64,000 nucleotides of DNA from Curtobacterium sp. 'Ferrero' (GTDB lineage Bacteria > Actinomycetota > Actinomycetes > Actinomycetales > Microbacteriaceae). The notes under the pieces were generated by a model that was not told the DNA's origin, ran no database searches, and was given only the letters and a program-made list of their open reading frames with translations. The DNA lies in NCBI RefSeq assembly GCF_002412165.1, contig NZ_NXIA01000010.1:62001-126000 (forward strand). Direction: 5' to 3'. Shown here piece by piece: positions 59,708-64,000 of this stretch (the first letter of the stretch is position 1; the number at the start of each line of letters is the position of its first letter). The position numbers and the translations under genes are program-made.

Positions 59708-60202
59708 ATGGACATCCACGAACTCGACGCGCTCGACGACGGACCGGCACGCGAGCTCGTGACGAGCTGGGCAGCGGTGCCGCGGTGGGTCGACGGCGTC
59801 GTCACCGCACGGCCGTACGGCTCCGTGTCCGCGCTCCGCGAGCACGCCGCGGTGCTCGCGTCGACCTGGACCGACGACGAGGTGGCGGCCGCCCTCGCGC
59901 ACCACCCGAGGATCGGCGACCGACCGGTCGGGGACGACGCTTCCGCTGCAGCGTCCCGCCACGAGCAGTCGTCCTCGGCGGACGCCGACGCCGCGACGGC
60001 CGCGGCGATCCGGGACGGCAACGGCACGTACGAACGACGGTTCGACCGGGTGTTCCTGGTCCGGGCAGCCGGGAGGACAGCTCCCGAGATCCTCGCCGAG
60101 CTCGAGCGGCGACTCGGCAACGACGACGCCACCGAGCGCGCCGAGGTGGCCGAGGAGCTGCGTGCGATCGCCCTGCTGCGACTCGAGCGGAGCGTCTCGT
60201 GA
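59708..60202 (+). CDS. uraD: OHCU decarboxylase
   Basis: A 164-residue helical enzyme for decarboxylation of 2-oxo-4-hydroxy-4-carboxy-5-ureidoimidazoline to S-allantoin. Features: LVTSWAAVPRWVDGV, LAHHPRIGDRP (catalytic His in HPRIG), SRHEQSSS, YERRFDRVFLVRAAGRTAPEIL. ATG 59708 chosen for its GGAGG at 4-nt spacing and family-like N-terminus; GTG 59693, overlapping the regulator stop, is an alternative. Stop overlaps uraH. Confidence 0.93.
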   Translation: MDIHELDALDDGPARELVTSWAAVPRWVDGVVTARPYGSVSALREHAAVLASTWTDDEVAAALAHHPRIGDRPVGDDASAAASRHEQSSSADADAATAAAIRDGNGTYERRFDRVFLVRAAGRTAPEILAELERRLGNDDATERAEVAEELRAIALLRLERSVS

Positions 60203-60528
60203 GCCACCTGACGACCCACGTCCTCGACACCACGAACGGACGACCCGCGGCGGGCGTCGCCGTGCTGCTGACCGGCCCGGACGGCACGGTGGTCGCGACC
60301 GCGACGACCGACGTGGACGGCCGGGTCGGCACCCTCGGGCCCGACGTGCTCGCGCCGGGGGACTGGACCCTGACCTTCGCGACCGGCGACTACTGGCGGG
60401 CAGCGGGCGTGACCGCCTTCCACCCGCGCGTCGCCGTCGTCGTGACCGTGCCGACCGATCCGGCACCGCACTACCACGTGCCGCTGCTCGTGAACCCGTT
60501 CGCCTACTCCACCTACCGAGGGAGCTGA
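60199..60528 (+). CDS. uraH: 5-hydroxyisourate hydrolase
   Basis: A 109-residue transthyretin-like enzyme hydrolysing 5-hydroxyisourate to OHCU. Catalytic signature residues: His in THVLDTTNGRPA, Arg within the strand HPRVAVVV, His in HYHVPLLVNPFAYSTYRGS, with the C-terminal YRGS diagnostic of the enzyme rather than vertebrate transthyretin. Start GTG overlaps uraD by 4 nt; urate oxidase follows after 5 bases. Confidence 0.95.
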   Translation: MSHLTTHVLDTTNGRPAAGVAVLLTGPDGTVVATATTDVDGRVGTLGPDVLAPGDWTLTFATGDYWRAAGVTAFHPRVAVVVTVPTDPAPHYHVPLLVNPFAYSTYRGS

Positions 60529-60533
60529 CCCCC

Positions 60534-61508
60534 ATGACGAAGACCACCAGCCGCGCCGACACCACCAGCACCGCCGTCCCGGCGGACCGCTCCGCCGGGA
60601 CCAGCGTCCGGCTCGGCGCGAACCAGTACGGCAAGGCGGAGGTCCGCCTGGTGCGCGTCACCCGCGACACCGAGCGCCACGAGATCGAGGACCTGACCGT
60701 CTCGACGCAGCTCCGTGGTGCCGCGCTCGCCGACTCGTACACCGACGGGGACAACGCCAAGGTCGTCGCCACGGACACGCAGAAGAACACCGTGTACGCG
60801 TTCGCGAAGGAGCACGGGGTGCACAGCCCCGAGGAGTTCCTGCTGCGGCTCGGCCGGCACTTCACGACGGCCTACGACTGGTACGAGGGGGCGACCCTGT
60901 CGGCCGAGCAGCACGCGTGGTCCCGGATCCCGGTCGACGGGGTGCCCCACGACCACTCGTTCGTCCGGTCGGGCAGCGGCACCCGCACCGCCGTCGTGCA
61001 GGTCGACGGCGCGGACGTGCACGTGCTCGCCGGCGTGACGGACCTCACCGTGCTCAAGTCCACCGGCAGCGAGTTCCACGGGTTCCCCCGCGACGGCTAC
61101 ACGACGCTCAGCGAGACGGACGACCGCATCCTCGCCACGTCCGTCACCGCCCGCTGGCGCTACCGGCCCGAGGCCGTCGAGGCGGGCATCGACTTCAACG
61201 CGCTCTACGACGGCGTCCTCGAGCACCTGCTCGCCGCGTTCGCGGACCTGCACTCCCTCGCGCTCCAGCAGACCCTCTTCGCGATGGGCCGGGCGGCGAT
61301 CGAGGCGTTCCCGGAGCTCGCCGAGGTCCGGTTCTCGATGCCGAACAAGCACCACTTCCTCGTCGACCTCGCCCCGTTCGGTCTCGACAACCCGAACGAG
61401 GTGTTCTTCGCCGCCGACCGACCCTACGGGCTCATCTCCGGGACCGTCGTCCGGGACGGGGTCCCGGAGGCGCCGGCCGCTTGGGCCACCGTGCCCGGGT
61501 TCGTCTGA
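60534..61508 (+). CDS. Urate oxidase (factor-independent)
   Basis: A 324-residue cofactor-free uricase with two T-fold domains, oxidising urate to 5-hydroxyisourate. Motifs: NQYGKAEVRLVRV (catalytic Lys), VVATDTQKNTVYAFAKEH (Thr of the charge relay), SEFHGFPRDGYTTLSETDDRILATSV and SMPNKHHFLVDL (catalytic His). The first 24 residues are a Thr/Ser/Ala-rich extension. ATG preceded by GAGGGAG. Together with uraH and uraD it gives the complete urate-to-allantoin conversion. Confidence 0.95.
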   Translation: MTKTTSRADTTSTAVPADRSAGTSVRLGANQYGKAEVRLVRVTRDTERHEIEDLTVSTQLRGAALADSYTDGDNAKVVATDTQKNTVYAFAKEHGVHSPEEFLLRLGRHFTTAYDWYEGATLSAEQHAWSRIPVDGVPHDHSFVRSGSGTRTAVVQVDGADVHVLAGVTDLTVLKSTGSEFHGFPRDGYTTLSETDDRILATSVTARWRYRPEAVEAGIDFNALYDGVLEHLLAAFADLHSLALQQTLFAMGRAAIEAFPELAEVRFSMPNKHHFLVDLAPFGLDNPNEVFFAADRPYGLISGTVVRDGVPEAPAAWATVPGFV

Positions 61509-61515
61509 GGGCGGG

Positions 61516-62109
61516 GTGCCGGTGGACCGGGTCGCGGGACTCGTGCTCGCCGCCGGGCAGGGGCGCCGGATGGGCCGACCGAAGGCCCTCGTCCGGACCG
61601 CCGCGGGGGAGCCCTGGACCGTGCGCGCCGCGCAGGTGCTGATGGACGGCGGGTGCTCCGACGTCACGGTGGTGCTCGGCGCCGCCGCGGCGCCCGCACG
61701 GGAGCTGCTCGCCGACCTGCCCGCCGCGACGGTCGTGATCGCGACCGACTGGCACCGTGGGCTGAGCGCGTCGCTCCTCGCCGGTCTGTCGTCGCTGCGG
61801 GGACGGGAGGACGTCACCGCGGCCCTCGTCACGCTCGTGGACACCCCGGGGCTCCCGCCGAGCGCCGTCGCCCGGGTGCTCGGCGCGGGGTCGGTCGACG
61901 GCGCGACCCTCCGACGGGCCGTGCACCGAGGCCGGCCCGGTCACCCGGTGCTGATCGGCCGGGACCACTGGGAACCCCTGGCCGCGGTGCTGACCGGGGA
62001 CGCGGGCGCCGGACCGTACCTCCGCTCGCATCGGGTGTCGGCGATCGAGAGCGGTGACCTCTGGGACGGCGAGGACGTCGACGCGATCGAGCGACCCGGC
62101 GTGGACTAG
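61516..62109 (+). CDS. Molybdenum cofactor cytidylyl/guanylyltransferase-like NTP transferase (MobA/MocA family)
   Basis: A 197-residue nucleotidyltransferase. The NTP loop LVLAAGQGRRMGRPKAL (9-25) and the TLVDTPGLPPSAV metal segment match MocA/PucB-type proteins, which attach CMP to molybdopterin for xanthine dehydrogenase-class enzymes. Its position at the end of the urate operon links it to XDH maturation. GTG start 7 bases after urate oxidase. Its TAG stop shares CTAG with the convergent Ku gene. Confidence 0.85.
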   Translation: MPVDRVAGLVLAAGQGRRMGRPKALVRTAAGEPWTVRAAQVLMDGGCSDVTVVLGAAAAPARELLADLPAATVVIATDWHRGLSASLLAGLSSLRGREDVTAALVTLVDTPGLPPSAVARVLGAGSVDGATLRRAVHRGRPGHPVLIGRDHWEPLAAVLTGDAGAGPYLRSHRVSAIESGDLWDGEDVDAIERPGVD

Positions 62110-63194
62110 CTCGCGCGCTTCTTCGCGGCGGGCTTCCGGGCGGGCGTCTCCTGCGCCGATGACTGCTTCGCCGACGTCTTCTTGGCCGACGTCTTCTGCG
62201 TCGATGACTTCTGCGCGGGCGCCTTCTCGGTCGTGCTCTGCTTCGCGGGCGTCTTCTTCGCGGGCGTCCTCTTCGCGGGAGCCTTCTTCGCGGGCGTCTT
62301 CTTCTCTGTCGGAGTCTCCTCCGCAGGTCCCGCGTCAGCGGCGTCGTCGGTCGTGGAGTCCGCCCGTGCGGACCGCGACCCGCCCCGGGAACGCGACCCC
62401 GAGCCTCCCGTCCGCTTCTTGTCGACGGACGCCCGCAGGGCGGCCATCAGGTCGATGACGTCCCCGCCCTCGTCGTCGTCCTCGTCGCGCTCGCCGAAGG
62501 TCTCCGCCGTGTCGACGTCGTCGCCGGACGCGAGCTTGGCGTCGATGAGCTGCTGCAGCTCCTCCTGGTAGGAGTCCGTGTAGCGGTCGGGGTCGAAGTC
62601 GGCGGACATGCTGTCGACGAGCGACGACGACATCTTCAGCTCGTTCGCGCTGACCTTCGTCGAGGCGTCCAGCGACGGGAAGTCGGCGGCCCGGACCTCG
62701 TCGCCCCAGAGCAGCCCCTGGAGCAGGATGACGTCGTCGTGCACGCGCAGCACGCCGAGCCGGGTCTTCTGCCGGAGCGTGAACTGCACGATCGCCAGCC
62801 GGTCGGTCTTCGCGAGCGTCTCCCGGAGGAGCACGTACGCCTTCGGGGACCGCGAGTCGGGCTCGAGGTAGTACGACTTCTCGAACATCATCGGGTCGAC
62901 CTGCTCGACGGGCACGAACTCGAGGACCTCGATCTCGTGCGACTGCTCCTCGGGTAGCTGCTTGAAGTCGTCCGCGGTGAGCACCACGGTCTTCTCGCCG
63001 TCGTCGTACGCGCGCTGGATGTCGGCGTACTCGACCTCGTGGCCGAACTCGCACACGCGCTTGTACCGGATGCGGCCCTTGTCCTCGTCGTGCACCTGGT
63101 GGAGCGAGACGTCGTGGGTCTCGGTCGCGGCGTAGACCTTGATGGGCACGTTGACGAGCCCGAACGCGATGGAGCCCTTCCAGATCGACCTCAT
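62106..63194 (-). CDS. ku: Ku protein with lysine/alanine/proline-rich tail
   Basis: A 362-residue non-homologous end-joining Ku homodimer subunit that binds DNA ends. Residues 1-255 are the Ku core: MRSIWKGSIAFGLVNVPIKVY, CEFGHEVEYADIQRAYD, KSYYLEPD, KAYVLLRETL. The tail (about 270-362) has repeated PAKK/TPAK units like histone H1, as in several actinobacterial Ku proteins, giving extra DNA contacts. LigD is not in the window. ATG 63194 fits the universal Ku start; CATCAT is 7 nt upstream. ATG 63203 is an alternative. Confidence 0.94.
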   Translation of the reverse strand: MRSIWKGSIAFGLVNVPIKVYAATETHDVSLHQVHDEDKGRIRYKRVCEFGHEVEYADIQRAYDDGEKTVVLTADDFKQLPEEQSHEIEVLEFVPVEQVDPMMFEKSYYLEPDSRSPKAYVLLRETLAKTDRLAIVQFTLRQKTRLGVLRVHDDVILLQGLLWGDEVRAADFPSLDASTKVSANELKMSSSLVDSMSADFDPDRYTDSYQEELQQLIDAKLASGDDVDTAETFGERDEDDDEGGDVIDLMAALRASVDKKRTGGSGSRSRGGSRSARADSTTDDAADAGPAEETPTEKKTPAKKAPAKRTPAKKTPAKQSTTEKAPAQKSSTQKTSAKKTSAKQSSAQETPARKPAAKKRAS

Positions 63195-63300
63195 GGGGGA
63201 CATGATGCCCGTCCCTGCACAGGAGCGCCCGGAGGGAGGGGTTGTCCACCGTTCCCCGTTCACTGGACCGTCCCCGGGCGCGGGCGAGCACGATGAGGGC

Positions 63301-64000
63301 ATGAGCCAGCTCGACAAGCAGGACCCACGCTCGCAGTACGCTCGGCCGCCCTTCCCCGCGCAGACGCAGCAGGGCGCCGGGCTCGCGAGCGCGATGGACC
63401 CGGCACCCGACCACGGCGAGACCGGGTACCAGGGCACGGGACGGATGCGCGGCTACCGCGTGCTCGTCACCGGAGCCGACTCCGGTATCGGCAGGGCGGC
63501 GGCGATCGCGATGGCGAAGGAGGGGGCGGACGCCGCCCTGAACGCCTTGCCCGAGGAACGCAGCGACCTCGAGGAGGTCCGAGACGTCATCGGAGCCCTC
63601 GGGCGGAAGGCGGTGCTGCTGCCGGGCGACCTCACCGACGAGGGGTTCTGCGCCGCACTCGTCCACGACGCCGTCAGCTCGCTCGGCGGCCTCGACGCCC
63701 TCGTCACCGTCGCGGGGTCCCAGCAGGTGCACGAGGACGTGACGGAGCAGACGACCGAGTCGTTCGACCGGACGCTCAAGGTCAACCTGTACTCGCTGTT
63801 CTGGCTGGTCCGGGCCGCGGTGCCGCACCTGGCGCCCGGGAGCGCCATCGTCACGACGAGCTCGGTGTCCGCCTACGAGCCCCAGGCGCGGATGATCGAC
63901 TACGCAGCGACCAAGTCGGCGATCATCACGTACACGAACGGTCTCGCGCGGCAGTTGGCGGCGCGGGGCATCCGGGCGAACACCGTCGTGCCCGGGCCGG
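63301..64000 (+). CDS. SDR family oxidoreductase, 3' end outside window
   Basis: The first 233 residues of a classical SDR with a 45-residue N-terminal extension (QTQQGAGLASAMDPAPDHGE then GYRV), typical of the YghA/YdaD/GsiB39-like group. Cofactor motif VTGADSGIGRAAA (TGxxxGIG), NAG-equivalent VAGSQQ, active-site Ser in TTSSVSAYEP and Tyr/Lys in YAATK. Substrate unknown; relatives are stress-induced. CACGAT (63289-63294) is 6 nt before the ATG: leaderless. The sequence stops at NTVVPGP, just before the substrate loop. Confidence 0.92.
   Translation, partial: MSQLDKQDPRSQYARPPFPAQTQQGAGLASAMDPAPDHGETGYQGTGRMRGYRVLVTGADSGIGRAAAIAMAKEGADAALNALPEERSDLEEVRDVIGALGRKAVLLPGDLTDEGFCAALVHDAVSSLGGLDALVTVAGSQQVHEDVTEQTTESFDRTLKVNLYSLFWLVRAAVPHLAPGSAIVTTSSVSAYEPQARMIDYAATKSAIITYTNGLARQLAARGIRANTVVPGP

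Overview
This 64 kb window comes from a very GC-rich actinobacterial chromosome. The gene content suggests the Microbacteriaceae, with a Curtobacterium-like genus as my best guess; this is inference, not a database match. Supporting signs are the GTG/ATG starts, the many leaderless genes with a TANNNT-type -10 element 6-7 nt before the start codon, the Ku protein with a lysine-rich tail, and small actinobacterial families such as DUF2795, DUF6314 and DUF6328. I see no tRNA, rRNA, CRISPR array, insertion sequence or integrase.

Bases 1-20 kb are mostly housekeeping and accessory genes. They include an SDR tail, a TetR regulator, a ThrE-type exporter, an OsmC peroxidase and a gamma-glutamyltransferase. 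A secreted bulb-lectin/M23 peptidase follows, then a stand-alone HsdR_N-type nuclease of lower GC preceded by a possible small RNA. The rest of this part holds a TauE/SafE permease, an AlkD-like protein, a polysaccharide deacetylase lipoprotein, an alcohol dehydrogenase, a pentapeptide protein and an XRE-cupin regulator divergent from a thioredoxin-reductase-like flavoprotein.

Bases 20-35 kb hold two carbohydrate units, each with a LacI regulator and paired palindromic operators. The first (20.3-26.5 kb) is a sugar ABC importer without its own ATPase plus a glycogen-debranching-type glycosidase. The second (28.8-33.3 kb) is a ribonucleoside salvage operon: nucleoside hydrolase, MFS transporter and ribokinase.

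Bases 35.5-62.1 kb form a nitrogen-scavenging island. A minus-strand arm carries a cytosine-deaminase-like amidohydrolase, an SsuABC/NMT1-type ABC importer, a VAO-type flavoprotein, a creatininase-family enzyme and a PdxH-like protein. A plus-strand pair encodes an XRE-cupin regulator and an oxygenase reductase with no oxygenase. Two AtzA/TrzA-like amidohydrolases are divergently transcribed, and one has lost metal ligands. The core is complete purine degradation: xanthine dehydrogenase (xdhC, fused FeS-Mo subunit, FAD subunit), then urate oxidase, HIU hydrolase, OHCU decarboxylase, allantoinase, allantoate amidohydrolase and PucG transaminase. It also holds an RpiR regulator, a MobA-like cytidylyltransferase, an acetamidase/formamidase homologue and an AtzH-amidase fusion, which could carry the nitrogen-releasing steps after PucG.

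The most notable signal is regulatory. Six promoters of this island carry GlnR-like half-sites (GTnAC and GAAAC, at five of the six in 11-bp-spaced arrays), and the proximal half-site always ends exactly 10 nt upstream of the -10 hexamer. This suggests one nitrogen-responsive switch over at least six transcription units. The window closes with Ku (minus strand) and the start of another SDR gene of the same subfamily as the fragment at base 1.
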